From Homalodisca vitripennis (taxonomy: Eukaryota; Arthropoda; Insecta; Hemiptera; Cicadellidae), in contig NC_060211.1 of the NCBI RefSeq assembly GCF_021130785.1, positions 26,831,001-26,895,000 on the forward strand: a stretch of 64,000 bases of DNA. Reading direction: 5' to 3'. The translations under genes were made by a program, and so were the position numbers. The notes below the pieces were generated by a model. The model was not told the DNA's origin and made no database searches. It saw nothing but the letters and a program-made list of their open reading frames with translations. Below, in pieces: positions 40,086 through 53,245 of this stretch; position 1 is the first letter of the stretch; the number at the start of each line of letters is the position of its first letter.

Positions 40086-41084
40086 TAAATAACAGAAAGA
40101 AGAAAAGAAGACACGACTCGTTGCTGATGAAAGAGCCGACATCGAAAACTTATTCGCATCCCAATTTAGCCTGTGCTTGTGTAATGTGTGATTGTGACTG
40201 TTGTACTCGTGACTTTTGATCGGGACTTGCATCCTGTACAGTGATAACGACGGGTTGTAATATACTACTACTATACACTTTAAATAAATGGTTAAACTTA
40301 ATTTGTATTCTGATGATTATAGCTAGAAATAATAAATAACTCAGTATGGTACAAATGTGAACTTTAATGATGATAAATTAATTGGCGTACAGGTTTGAAT
40401 TTTGAAACAAGATGGAGGATACAATAATGGTAAATTTTTAAATACAGGTCTTAAATTTTAGGGCAGGGTGGTCGTGCTGGCTTAATAAAATACAAATATT
40501 AGGTATTGTTTTTTTAATAAAAGATATTGTAATTTTGAAAAATAATTTTGTTAAATTTTAATTATATTAATTTTGAATTGTTAGCCAAATCGAATGTTCC
40601 TGGGTTTTATGTTCTTCCAATGGATCACTGTTAAATTTAAAAGGAATTTTCTCACCAAATGTCTGTCTTCTCATTCTCTGTACTTCAGTGATAATATGAA
40701 TTTAATAAATTAACCTTTCTTTTGAACCAAATACTGCTGAATAAAATGTAACCAGTTTCTTTATTTGAAATAATAATCTTGCTTCACTTCTTCTATATTC
40801 CTCTCTCCTCTAAAACTTTAAACTTCTGCTCTCTTCACTCAAAAATTGTCCCTGCACACTGTATCACTGACTTTAGTTTACTTTATAACTTTTGAGTTTT
40901 CTATGTAATAAGGTTAATTTTGATTAGTTTTGATATATTTAATTTTGTATTTATTATCGTTTGTATTAATATTTGAGACAATTTATAAATAATTATTCCT
41001 TAATTATTTAATTATTATTACTAATAAATTTCTAAATTAAATTCAATATTGAAATGAATGTGAGATAGGTGTATGAAATGAGTC
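40086..41084. other. Intergenic DNA, nothing recognised
   Basis: A+T-rich, no credible coding segment, RNA gene or transposon end. Confidence 0.4.
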
Positions 41085-41620
41085 ATTACACAGTCAACAC
41101 TCCAAGCAGCTTTTGGATATGTTTGAACCCTCTCAGTAATCTTATACACTATGGAATATCTAAGTAAGCAATGAAAAATCTACATTGAGCGTAGTTCTAA
41201 TACAATAGTATCTGAGCGATTTGAGACACGTATACTTTAGTACCTAGCGCTCGAACATCATAAAGCATCTGCACATATGTAATTAAAGCTCAGGTATAAT
41301 TATTCACTAGTTACATGCCATGTACCCAGAACGTGTAGAGTGGCCAGAGGCTGCAGTACTTTTTCTCAGTAATGTCGTACAACTATGGCATATCTAAGTG
41401 AGCAATGACAAATCTACATTGAGCGTGGTTCTAATACAATAGCGATCAAAACGATTTGAGACGCGTATACTTTAGTACCTACAGCTCGAATATCATGAAG
41501 CATCTGCACAAATGTAATTAAAGCACGGTATAATTATTCACCTATAAAGTGTCACGTATCCGGAACATGTAGAGTGGCCAGAGGCTGCAGTAATTTGTCT
41601 CAGTAATAGCCTACTGTATG
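41085..41620. repeat. 235-bp satellite, outlying block of about two units
   Basis: Units with CTACATTGAGCGT(A/G)GTTCTAATACAATAG and AGAGTGGCCAGAGGCTGCAGTA match those of the main array at 46384-48750 but are more diverged. The edges are degraded. Lies 5 kb from the main array. Confidence 0.85.
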
Positions 41621-44024
41621 TATATGTGAATAAGGTATGACGAATTTGCACAGAACGTGTCCCTGTAGCATTCAGAGCAAGGACAGTCCAATACGTCAGT
41701 CTCCAATGGAGCTTTTTCTCAGCAATACAGGAAAGGTTTCGACAGATTTATAAAAAAGTAAATAAGTTTCTTGATTATTTTATTTAGGCGAGTTAACTAG
41801 GGCATTTTCTATAACGACTCTCCAAGTCAATCACTGTAATTTGTATTAATAATTAAGTATTACACTGGAATAAGAATTTATCAATATAGTTTTAAAGTAA
41901 ACTATTGGTTGAAATTTTGTAAACTTTTAGTAGGGATGTGCAGTTATTGAAATAAGAATAAAAATATTTTAATTCCTGACAGTTACACATACAAAATAAA
42001 AACGTAATTTATAATTATACATTTATAATACTGCTAATATATGCCTACAAGAAAGAAAAACATGTCCAAGGCACTACATTATTGTACTGTGTAATAATGT
42101 TTAAAAGTTGTGCTAAAGTTTTTATATGACGTTAAGTTATTTTTCTCTCATTATTACTTAACTTTATCTACCTGAAAATGTTTGTGTTAATACATGTAAA
42201 CATTAGTTTGATTTTGAAAAAAATTCACAAAATTAGACAATATTTTGTATATTATGTAGCATAAAAATTCAGTTCTGTATAAAGAACGTCAAAGCTTCTT
42301 CATTCTTTCCATCCCTCTGTTTACCTGACTCAAACAGAACTCAGTCCTCTACAGTTTGTCCACAGGCTAACGTTTTTACTGATTAAATTAAACATTAGTT
42401 TTTAATATGAGCATTGTTTATAAGCACATTAGTCATAATCTGCAATATCAACTTATCAAGTTCTATATATGTTCATGTGTAGCCTATATTTATTATATCT
42501 CATTCATATTGCTTCAGCCAATATTATATCACGAAGTAAACTTTTACCTTTTTAATATGATAACTAGCGTTATTTGTAAGTGGTTAATGGCAATTTTGAT
42601 TTAGCGATAATACTTGTAAAAGCTTTTTATGTGTTCATTCGTTAACTTCATTCAATAAAGAGTTTTAAGATGGAAGGGTATTTTTTTCTTACAGTACTCA
42701 AAGCAAAAACATCTTTTTAAACTTGAATGGGATTAAAAGCTTAAAATTTACATAGTTTACGCTTTTTGCAAACAAAACATGCCTGCCATTTCGACCCGTC
42801 ACCAAAATTAACGTAAAGGACAAAAGAGGTCGATTTTTTTTTTGCAGATAATTCCTCTTTTAAATTCACAAAAACTAGGTTTTGTGCTTATGTAATGAAA
42901 ATTGGCTCTCAGATTCTATACTGATTTATACATGAATAAACAGCAATCGTTAAACAAATCCTATCGTTATAGTGTATAAACATATAAACGCTGTAATATA
43001 ATCTCCCAATAAATAGTATATTAAATTCTTTTTAATAAAGTCTTAGGAAAGAACACATATTTAAATTCTTCAGAATTTAACACACAATATACAAAGGAAT
43101 TAATTATATTTATAGTATATAAATTTTTAAATAAAATATTCACATACCTTTATTTTTAACCCTTAAATGGCAAAGTGCTGTCTTTCAGACCCCTATTAGA
43201 AACGTAATTTCAAATATTTTTAGGTATTTTTCGAACAAGTAGCAAGCACACACATAAATAACAAATCTGAAGTGGAAGGAAAATACGAGTTTTGAGTTCT
43301 TAAAACTCCCACTGGCTGTGTAGATTTTAAATATCGTCGAGACTTTCTCAGAATTTATGGGTTTTTAGATCAAGAGAAATGTTTTCTCCACATCCAAAAA
43401 GTCTTTTTGCCAAGCCTGATGGACCTGAAATATTGCTCAAACAACAAGCTGGTCCAAGTAATAGAAATACAATAATCGTTTGATGGGAAAGGCATTGTAA
43501 ATAAATATGGAACCGAAAGTGACTTCGGAACAACATACATTTTATAAAGTACTGAATGTGAATAGGTAGAGGAAGAAGAAGTATAAAACATATCTATTTA
43601 TATAAGACTATTTACCCCTGTATAGAGAGTTTTTTTTAGTTTGGTCGATTTTAGGAATTATTTCAAACATGATTAATGGTTTTGTGAATTTAACAATGTT
43701 GGATGTAGTAAACAGTTTCGATGGGAACTACAAAATAGAGACGAATTTTGGTTTGGTTTTAAAACACAACGTTAATTAAAATAAAATTTGATTTTCTTAA
43801 TCATAATATTTCATGTCGGTAATAAAAATAACATTATAGCAATAAAAATAATTGAAGTTTACTAGTAATCAGCTTTGCAATATGATATTTATGCCCTTTT
43901 TTATATTGGGTTTCTCAAAGACCGCATTGTTATTACCATTTTGCACAAACCTTACTGTACCAGTTGAGGGTTAAAATCCTAAAGCATTGATGAACCAACA
44001 TCTTGGTATAAATGCGGAGAGAAA
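41621..44024. other. Intergenic DNA with one dispersed-repeat piece
   Basis: About 42285-42390 is the second copy of the family seen at 30720-30830. No gene recognised. Small frames at 42407-42604 and 43348-43591 show no known domain. Confidence 0.45.
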
Positions 44025-44190
44025 TGTGTTAAATGTTCCAAGGGGATACCAGACACAGCTGTCTGGAGGCGATCACGTTAATGGAAAGCAACCACAACAC
44101 AACCTTCCCATCACGTAACGGAGACGTGCTGCTGATTACTGATGGTTGATTACTGATTATCATGTCGTATTACGTTATATGAGTAAGTTT
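44025..44190 (+). repeat. Dispersed repeat family R2, copy B
   Basis: Counterpart of 38507-38690, with ACAGCTGTCTGGAGGCGATCACG and AACCTTCCCATCACG. Confidence 0.7.
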
Positions 44191-44354
44191 GTGAGGCAAG
44201 TAATAATTTTGAACTCAAGAGACAGTAATATTAGACTACTAAAACTCTGTTGCTTTTGTATGAAAGTACGGAAGGCAACATGGTAAGCCGTGCAGTAACG
44301 TATTATATCGTTACTATACGAAGTAAAGTTAGTAATGTTACAGTTGTGGATTTT

Positions 44355-44880
44355 CATCTAATATCTCTGGATATCACATTTTCCTGTAACTGTAGTTGTG
44401 GATATTTGGCCAATGAATAATGCAATGAACAGGCCATTAGTGCTGTTTTGTAAATTGGTTAAACATTGCAGCTCTTGTAAAGTTTTATCCAATATCTCAG
44501 GACATTGTGTTTTTCTATCATTTTAGTTGTGGATATTTGGCCAACGAACTAAAATTATTCATTAGTCAAGAGTGCTGGTTTATTAATTTGGTAAACTTTG
44601 CAGCTCTTGTAAATGTTTATCCAATGTATCAGGATATTATGTTTTTCTATTACTGCATTTCTGGATATTTGGCCAATGTATCGGATTAGTACGTTAGGCC
44701 AAGAGTACTGTTTTGTAGTTTTGTAAATTCTGCAGCTCGTTTAAGTTTTACCTAATTTCTCAGGATATTACGTATTGCTATAACTAGTTGTGAGTACTTG
44801 GTCAACGAATCAGAATTGAACGCTGTTTTTTAAAGTTGATGAACTTTGCAGTTCTTGTAAGTGTTTATCCTACAAATTTA
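44355..44880 (+). repeat. Degenerate tandem repeat, ~130-bp unit, four copies
   Basis: The order 'TCTCAGGATATTA...TAGTTGTGGATATTTGGCCAA...AAGAGTGCTGTTTTGTA...AACTTTGCAGCTCTTGTAA...TTTATCC' repeats four times with many substitutions. Confidence 0.75.
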
Positions 44881-45349
44881 GTATTTTAAGTTTGGACAAA
44901 AGTGCAGTTTTCGGTGGTTGTCCACGGATAAGAATTGTTCGCTATCCATAAGACATGGTTACCCTTATGTTTTCGTAATGTAAAAATAATGACCATTGTA
45001 AAAGTCTTCGCTGACGCTCAGCCAAATCCCTTGGACTGACATACTCATCGCCTAAAACTCATATCTTTTTGAAAATTTTAAAATCTATAAGTAGGATCTT
45101 TATATATATATTTTGCGGACAGACGGAAAGATAAGCAAACAGACAGAAATGAAAATTTATCAACCTCTCGAGTAATAGGCTTCGCTAACGCTCAGCCATT
45201 GGAGATATGTTCATTTACAGCTTGTCATATTTTAGTAATAATTAGTCGCTAATATGATTGTTTTATTATTGGACTTTATGTCATAGAATTATAGAAATAC
45301 CGAAGTTCTGGCCATAGTTGCATTTTAACTGGTTACCATATCGTAGAGC
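44881..45349. repeat. Pieces of the GCTTCGCTAACGCTCAGCC repeat family
   Basis: CTTCGCTGACGCTCAGCC (about 45008-45025) and GGCTTCGCTAACGCTCAGCC (about 45178-45197) flank a (CAGACAGA)-type stretch, as near 2900 and 38700-39215. Confidence 0.55.
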
Positions 45350-45498
45350 AAGGAAGCTTGACAGTTTAAAGTGGCAGCTCTAGCGCATGTGTCGGATTAC
45401 AAGAGAACTGTCAATTATTTACAGCTTACCGCTCGCCAGCTGTGAGACGGTCGGATCACTGTCAGATTTAACACTACAAGTAACACATTCACTTTCAA
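45350..45498 (+). repeat. 149-bp identical repeat, copy B
   Basis: Identical to 39644-39792, same orientation, 5.7 kb away. A 67-codon frame crosses it but has no known domain. Confidence 0.88.
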
Positions 45499-46383
45499 AC
45501 TCTTTCAGACATGTATGCGTATGTTTACACTATAGTTTTAGGTATGTAGTACGCTGTAGCTTCTACATTAACACAAGAAATCATGTTTAAAGGAATGTGT
45601 TTTAATGAATATTAATTTTTTTTTGTTATTAGTTTACTCTGATATGGCTTTATAAACAAATATTTCAAATATAATTTTTTATTTACAAGGTAGTCTAGAG
45701 GCAAAGATGTTTTTACTGAGATATTGGAGATTTATTTCCGAAGAAGGTCCAAATAAATTTGCAAATGGGTGACAAGATAGAACTACATTTGTTCGGTAAT
45801 AAACTTTGTTGAGGTTGCATACAAACTTTAAAGTGCATAGCTCAGTCTATAATTGACCTATATGTGTTAAAATTTTAAAGGTAAAAATTTCATTGGATCG
45901 AATTCAGATTTTCCCAATTTTTTTATTATTAATCAAATTAGAGATTGTATTTATGTAATCATGGTTACCCAACAACTTGACGAAAACTGTTCTCTAACGA
46001 TCAGCCTAATTCTACGAACAATACTTTCAGTATACTTGAACTCAAGGTCCCTCATGTAGAAATTTCAGTAAAATTTCAAATCTAAAGGTTTGTTTTAAGA
46101 CAGAAATTAAGTTTTTTCAGTTCCTTGAGTAATGTTTCGGTAAAAGTTAGCCAATTAAAAACCCACTAGAGTAGAAATATGACATTTCCTAATCATTTAA
46201 AAATAAAGAGATTATTAATTCATTATAAATGGAATCTATTTATGGAATAAGACATTTATAGGATAAAACTAACAACCGGAAAGTATTCGAATAAAATGGT
46301 TAATTAAAAATTACTCTTCTTATAATGATAAAAAACGCGTATTTGAGCTAAGTGCCGACAAATATTAATGCAAATTTTAACAA
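45499..46383. other. Intergenic DNA, nothing recognised
   Basis: A+T-rich flank of the satellite. No gene seen. Confidence 0.4.
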
Positions 46384-48750
46384 AAGCTCGGGTACAATTA
46401 TTCACCAGTAACATGTCACGTACCCAGGACGTGTAGAGTGGCCAGAGGCTGCAGTACTTTGTCTCAGTAATGTCGTACAACTATGGCATATCTAAGTGAG
46501 CAATGACAAATCTACATTGAGCGTGGTTCTAACACAATAGCGATCAGATCTATTTGAGATGTGTATACTTTAGTACCAACCGCTCGAATATCATAAAGCA
46601 TCTGCACAAATGGAATCATAGCTCGGGTATAATTATTCATTAGTAACGTGACACGTACCCAGAACGTGTAGAGTGGCCAGAGGCTGCAGTTCTTTGTCTC
46701 AGTAATGTCGTACAACTATGGCATATCTAAGTGAGCAATGACAAATCTACATTGAGCGTGGTTCTAATACAGTAGCGATCAGATCTATTTGAGATGTGTA
46801 TACTTTAGTACCAACCGCTCGAATATCATAAAGCATCTGCACAAATGTAATCATAGCTCGGGTATAATTATTCATTAGTAACGTGTCACGTACCCAGAAC
46901 GTGTAGAGTGGCCAGAGGCTGCAGTTCTTTGTCTCAGTAATGTCGTGCAACTATGGCATATCTAAGTGAGCAATGACAAATCTACATTGAGCGTGGTTCT
47001 AATACAGTAGCGATCACATCGATTTGAGACGCGTATACTTTAGTACCTACCTCTCAAATATCATAGGGCATCAAGACAAATGTAATCAAAGCTCGGGTAT
47101 AATTATTCATTAGTAACGTGTCACGTACCCAGAACGTGTAGAGTGGCCAGAGGCTGCAGTACTTTGTCTCAGTAATGTCGTACAACTATGGCATATCTAA
47201 GTGAGCAATGACAAATCTACATTGAGCGTGGTTCTAATACAATAGTGATCAGATCGATTTGAGACGCGTATACTTTAGTACCTACAGCTCGAATATCATA
47301 AAGCATCAGCACAAATGTAACCATAGCTCGGGTATAATTATTCACTACTAACGTGTCACGTACCCAGAACATGTAGAGTGGCCAGAGGCTGCAGTACTTT
47401 GTCTCAGTAATGTCGTACAACTATGGCATATCTAAGTGGGGCAATGAAAAATCTACATTGAGCGTGGTTCTAATACTGTAGTGATTAGAACGATTTGAGA
47501 CGCGTATACTTTTAGTACCTACAGCTCGAATATCATAAAAGCATCAGCACAAATGTAACCATAGCTCGGGTATAATTATTCACTACTAACGTGTCACGTA
47601 CCCAGAACATGTTAGAGTGGCCAGAGGCTGCTGTACTTTGTCTCAGTAATGTCGTACAACTATGGCATATCTAAGTGGGCAGATGAAAAATCTACAGTGA
47701 GCGTGGTTCTAATACTGTAGTGATTAGAACGATTTGAGACGCGTATACTTTTAGTACCTACAGCTCGAATATCATAAAGCATCAGCACAAATGTAATCAT
47801 AGCTCGGGTAATAATTATTCACTACTAACGTGTCACGTACCCAGAACATGTAGAGTGGCCAGAGGCTGCAGTACTTTGTCTCAGTAATGTCGTACAACTA
47901 TGGCATATCTAAGTGGGCAATGAAAAAAATCTACATTGAGCGTGGTTCTAATACTGTAGTGATTAGAACGATTTGAGACGCGTATACTTTAAGTACCTAC
48001 AGCTCGAATATCATAAAGCATCAGCACAAATGTAACCATACTCGGGTATAATTATTCACTACTAACGTGTCACGTACCCAGAATACATGTAATGGCCAGA
48101 GGCTGCTGTACTTTGTCTCAGTAATGTCGTACAACTATGGCATATCTAAGTGGGCAATGAAAAATCTACATTGAGCGTGGTTCTAATATGTAGTGATTAG
48201 AACGATTTGAGACGCGTTTATACTTTAGTACCTACAGCTCGAATATCATAAAGCATATGCACAAATGTAACCAAAGCTAGGGGTATAATTATTCACCAGT
48301 AACGTGTCATGTACCCAGAACATGTAAAGTGGCCAGAGGCTGCTGTACTTTGTCTCATAATGTTGTACAACTATGGCATATCTAAGGTGAGCAGTGACAA
48401 ATCTACATTGAGCGTGGTTCTAATACAGTAGCGATTATAGCGATTTGAGACTCGTATACTTTAGTACCTATCTCAAATATCATAGGGCATAGACAAATGT
48501 AAATCAAAGCTCGGGTATAATTATTCACCAGTAATGTCACGTACCCAAGTGTAGAGTGGCAGAGGCTGCAGTACTTTGTCTCAGTAATGTCGTACAACTA
48601 TGGCATATCTAATGTGGGCAGTGACAAATCTACATTGAGCGTGGTTCTATACAATAGCGATTAGAGCGATTTAAGACGCTATACTTTATTACCTTTTACC
48701 TTTCGCTAGAATATCATAAAGCATTTGCAAACAATAAATGTAATAACTAT
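46384..48750. repeat. 235-bp satellite array, about ten copies
   Basis: GCTCGGGTATAATTATTCA recurs at about 46386, 46621, 46856, 47091, 47326 and onward at ~235-bp steps. Each unit has AGAGTGGCCAGAGGCTGCAGT and CTACATTGAGCGTGGTTCTAA. A recurring 64-67 codon minus-strand frame (M-Y-D-I-T-E-T-K) is a by-product of the unit. From about 47440 on, copies differ by many one-base indels (for example TTTAG/TTTTAG), unlike the left copies. That suggests poor consensus quality. Confidence 0.92.
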
Positions 48751-50304
48751 GACAATAACAATAATGTATGAAAGAATAGTCCGGTACGTTGTGTCTAATC
48801 CTTTTCTTTTACTAAAAAGTTTCTGGGCTATTATTATCTAGATGTACACTGCTTTCGAGATTAAAGCTGCCCTCTTCATTTAGGTTTTGATCCTATTTAC
48901 AGCTAAGGGTATTACACCTGTACATGTATAACCTTTTTTATTATGTTCTGATTTAGAAATCTGAGAAGGGGGATATTTCAAATCTCGAAGTGTAGTTTGA
49001 TAGATTTTTCAGTATTTAACAATAGAAAATGTCCGAAATCCTATTTATCCTTAGGCCTTCAGTACAGTAGAATATATTTAAAGATAATGTTTTTAATATT
49101 TATTTTATGTAAATGTAATGTATTTATTGAAAACAATAAAATTAATTTTAATTATGGTTTCCGATTTCTATGTATTCACAATTGCAAGTTTTCAAGCCCT
49201 TCTTTAGGTTAAATATGTGGTCGTCTTGATATTAAAATAATAAAAAGTTTTTAATTTAAAGTTCTACAACTGCCATACATTATAAGTTTTATTTTTCTCC
49301 CGAAGACTTAATTGAACCATAGAATCAACGCATTTAAAAACAGCTAGACTATCATGGAATTTCAATTTTGATAACCGTGGATATCACGACCTGTTAACAG
49401 AAACATGTTACATAACTGTATGCTTCATCAGAGACATTCTCAAGAGAGCACCTTGTCTCATAGAGCATTTGCGATATAACACAGATAGAATTAATTATGT
49501 AATTACTGTATGTTTAGCGGTTTGTGCGGAGAGCAAATTAAAGGTGTTTAGCTTTTCTATGTTTCTCAGAGAAATACTTGAATGTGAATACTTGAAACAT
49601 TAATGTGGTGATGATCAGATATTCGTGAAAAATGATCACGAATGATCATTTTTAATTACCAAATGATAAAGGTTTAGGCACAGTTTGACAATTTGGTCAA
49701 CGGAGGGTTATGTAAGCTCTATGAGATTGGTATTATGTGATTGCAAAGTCTAAGCAAAAACTTCCATATAACTTTATATATAATGGCTGAAAATAAGTTC
49801 TTTTAAACACAATTTATGGGAAAGTTTGACAAAATACACAACACATGGAACACTTACAGAAGATTCTGTTCACCTACGGAACGTTCATTCAATGGCGTAC
49901 ACAAAGGACGAGTCTTTCGATATTTTGCATAAAACATGTTTTGGCGAGCATATTCCTTTTGATTAAACTAATATTCAACCATTAACACAAAAAGCAAGAA
50001 GTAGGCCCCTTTCGTACTTGAAGTGTTACAACTATTACATCAAAGACACAAGTGTGTCAGTTCAACGAGAGAAAGAAACACGGTAGTTTACTTGTTTAAC
50101 GCCTTTTACTTCTCTCACCCATCATGACCTTAAATTCCTTGACGTCAATCATGATGTAAAAAGGTTTAATCTTATTATGGAGGGACATTTACAATCAGCT
50201 GATGAAGAGGATTGTAAAAATAGAGAAGACTAAATGAACAAATGTTTTAAACTAAATTAATTACAACTGCTTGAACTTTGTGTAAAGTTTGTTACAACGT
50301 TGGA
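48751..50304. other. Intergenic DNA, nothing recognised
   Basis: A+T-rich. The 71-codon frame at 48997-49212 has no recognisable domain. Confidence 0.4.
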
Positions 50305-50435
50305 AGGTTTGAAAGGATAACAGGATTTCGGGACATTTGTCATCGTTCTAGGTTACAAAAGGTATAACGCAACGTTTCGAGGATTGGAATCTATCCTGTT
50401 CATCAGTTTGGAGAGGTATTAATAGCCTATATACA
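50305..50435. repeat. Dispersed repeat family R3, copy B
   Basis: Counterpart of 39960-40085. Diverged but collinear. Confidence 0.65.
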
Positions 50436-50596
50436 AAAATAAAGAACATAAAGAAGTAAATAAGGGAAAGAAAAAGGTTCAAACACATCCAAAAGCAGCT
50501 TGGTATCTAGTCCAGGCTTGGACTCCAAACACCTTTTGGGTATGTTTAAACCTTTTTGTTTCCCTTATTTACTTCTTTTTGTTCTTTATTTTGCCT
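50430..50596. repeat. Long inverted repeat, ~65-bp arms
   Basis: The left arm (AAAATAAAGAAC...AAGTAAATAAGGGAAA...CAAACACATCCAAAAG) is mirrored by the right arm (CTTTTGGGTATGTTTAAACC...TTTCCCTTATTTACTT...GTTCTTTATTTT) around ~30 bp. It adjoins family R3 and may be two inverted copies of that family's end. Confidence 0.75.
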
Positions 50597-51129
50597 AGCT
50601 TTTTCGATAAGCAACCAGTGTTAAAAATTAATTATCTTTAAAAAACAGGGCTAAGCAAACATATCCATTACAATTTGCATTACATTAGATTGAAGGTAGA
50701 GATAATTCTGCTAAAACTTTTTTTGGTAAAACCTAACCCTGAAAAATCCCAACGCAATGTTACCAACGTCACCTTCAAGTACAATACACCTATTGGTAAA
50801 GTTGTCCTTTAACCCCATTATCTCGAAATGTGCGGGATATGATTGGCTGCTCCTAACTCCCTGATTTGCACTTTGGTGTTTGGTTGGTACGTTCTGTTGG
50901 CGGATATGCACTAGCCAGAATTGAACTTTCCTGGGAAGCTTTCTTCAACCCTAAACCTTCAGCCCTTATCCTCATTAACTGATCTTATAATAATTTATTG
51001 CGCCAGCTGTGGGTTTGATATACCGGTATATCAATCCTACTCGAAATAGTACAGAAGACAATAAAGAAATATTTTCATCAATATTCGTGCTAAAATTGAG
51101 CAGAAACACTATGACAATATATTAAAGAA
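50597..51129. other. Intergenic DNA, nothing recognised
   Basis: Left flank of the 136-bp satellite. The 66-codon frame at 50711-50911 has no recognised domain. Confidence 0.4.
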
Positions 51130-53245
51130 TAGTAGATTGCTATAGAAGATCGTTATCGACGGCAATAAGTATCATTGAGCGCACCCACTCTGAGCTAAGT
51201 AGGAAGTTAAAGCAACACAATAACACACTGTTAGCAGAAATATTTAAGCACCGTGATGGAAGACAAGTAGATTACCAATAGAAGATCGTTATCGACGGCA
51301 ATAAGTATCATTGAGCGCACGCACCCACTCTGAGCTAAGTAGGAAGTTAAAGCAACACAATAACACACTGTTAGCAGAAATATTTAAGCACCGTGATGGA
51401 AGACAAGTAGATTACCAATAGAAGATGGTTATCGACGGCAATAAGTATCATTGAGCGCACCCACTCTGAGCTAAGTAGGAAGTTAAAGCAACACAATAAC
51501 ACACTGTTAGCAGAAATATTTAAGCACCGTGATGGAACACAAGTAGATCACCAATAGAAGATGGTTATCGACGGCAATAAGTATCATTGAGCGCACCCAC
51601 TCTGAGCTAAGTAGGAAGTTAAAGCAACACAATAACACACTGTTAGCAGAAATATTTAAGCACCGTGATGGAACACAAGTAGATCACCAATAGAAGATGG
51701 TTATCGACGGCAATAAGTATCATAGAGCGCACCCACTCTAAGCTAAGTAGGAAGTTAAAGCGACACAATAACACGTTGTTAGCAGAAATATTTAAGCGCC
51801 GTGATGGAAGACAAGTAGATTACCAATAGAAGATGGTTATCGACGGCAATAAGTATCATTGAGCGCACCCACTCTAAGCTAAGTAGGAAGTTAAAGCGAC
51901 ACAATAACACGTTGTTAGCAGAAATATTTAAGCACCGTGATGGAAGACAAGTAGATTACCAATAGAAGATGGTTATCGACGGCAATAAGTATCATTGAGC
52001 GCACCCACTCTAAGCTAAGTAGGAAGTTAAAGCAACACAATAACACGTTGTTAGCAGAAATATTTAAGCGCCGTGATGGAAGACAAGTAGATTACCAATA
52101 GAATATCGTTATCGAAGGCAATAAGTATCATTGAGCGCACCCACTCTGAGCTAAGTAGGAAGTTAAAGCAACACAATAACACACTGTTAGCAGAAATATT
52201 TAAGCGCCGTTATGGAAGACAAGTAGATCACCAATAGAAGATGGTTATCGACGGCAATAAGTATCATTGAGCGCACCCACTTTGAGCTAAGTAGGAAGTT
52301 AAAGCAACACAATAACACGTTGTTAGCAGAAATATTTAAGCGCCGTGATGGAAGACAAGTAGATTACCAATAGAAGATGGTTATCGACGGCAATAAGTAT
52401 CATTGAGCGCACCCACTTTGAGCTAAGTAGGAAGTTAAAGCAACACAATAACACGTTGTTAGCAGAAATATTTAAGCGCCGTGATGGAAGACAAGTAGAT
52501 TACCAATAGAAGATGGTTATCGACGGCAATAAGTATCATTGAGCGCACCCACTCTGAGCTAAGTAGGAAGTTAAAGCAACACAATAACACACTGTTAGCA
52601 GAAATATTTAAGCGCCGTTATGGAAGACAAGTAGATTACCAATAGAAGATGGTTATCGACGGCAATAAGTATCATTAAGCGCACCCACTTTGAGCTAAGT
52701 AGGAAGTTAAAGCAACACAATAACACGTTGTTAGCAGAAATATTTAAGCGCCGTGATGGAAGACAAGTAGATTACCAATAGAAGATGGTTATCGACGGCA
52801 ATAAGTATCATTGAGCGCACCCACTTTGAGCTAAGTAGGAAGTTAATAGGACACAATATCACGTAGTTAGCAGAAATATTTAAGCGCCGTTATGGAAGAC
52901 AAGTAGATCACCAATAGAAGATGGTTATTGACGGCAATGAGTATCATTGAGCGCACCCACTCTAAGCAAAGTATGAAGTTAATGTAACACAATAACACGT
53001 TGTTAGCAGAAATATTTAAGCGCCGTGATGGAAGACAAGTAGATCACCAATAGAAGATGGTTATTGACGGCAATGAGTATCATTGAGCGCACCCACTCTA
53101 AGCAAAGTATGAAGTTAAAGCAACACAGTAACACACTGTTAGCAGAAATATCTAAGCGCCGTGATGGAAGACAAGTAGATCACCAATAGAAGATGGTTAT
53201 CGACGGCAATAAGTATCATTGAGCGCACCCACTTTGAGCTAAGTA
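51130..53245. repeat. 136-bp satellite array, about 15 copies
   Basis: Unit: AGAAGATGGTTATCGACGGC...GAGCGCACCCACTCTGAGCT...GTTAGCAGAAATATTTAAGC...GACAAGTAGATTACCAAT. It repeats every 136 bp; one copy is 140 bp through a GCAC duplication. Copies carry linked variants (CTGAGC/CTAAGC/TTGAGC, CACACTG/CACGTTG, GCACCG/GCGCCG) shared by neighbours, as expected from local unequal exchange. The right end is clean at AGCTAAGTAGAA. Confidence 0.95.

Noticed and set aside
46512..48597. Family of 64-67-aa proteins starting M-Y-D-I-T-E-T-K
   Set aside because: They recur exactly once per 235-bp satellite unit and disappear where units carry indels, so they are by-products of the repeat.
51130..53245. CRISPR-like array
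   Set aside because: Whole 136-bp units repeat head to tail with no unique spacers. It is a satellite in eukaryotic DNA.
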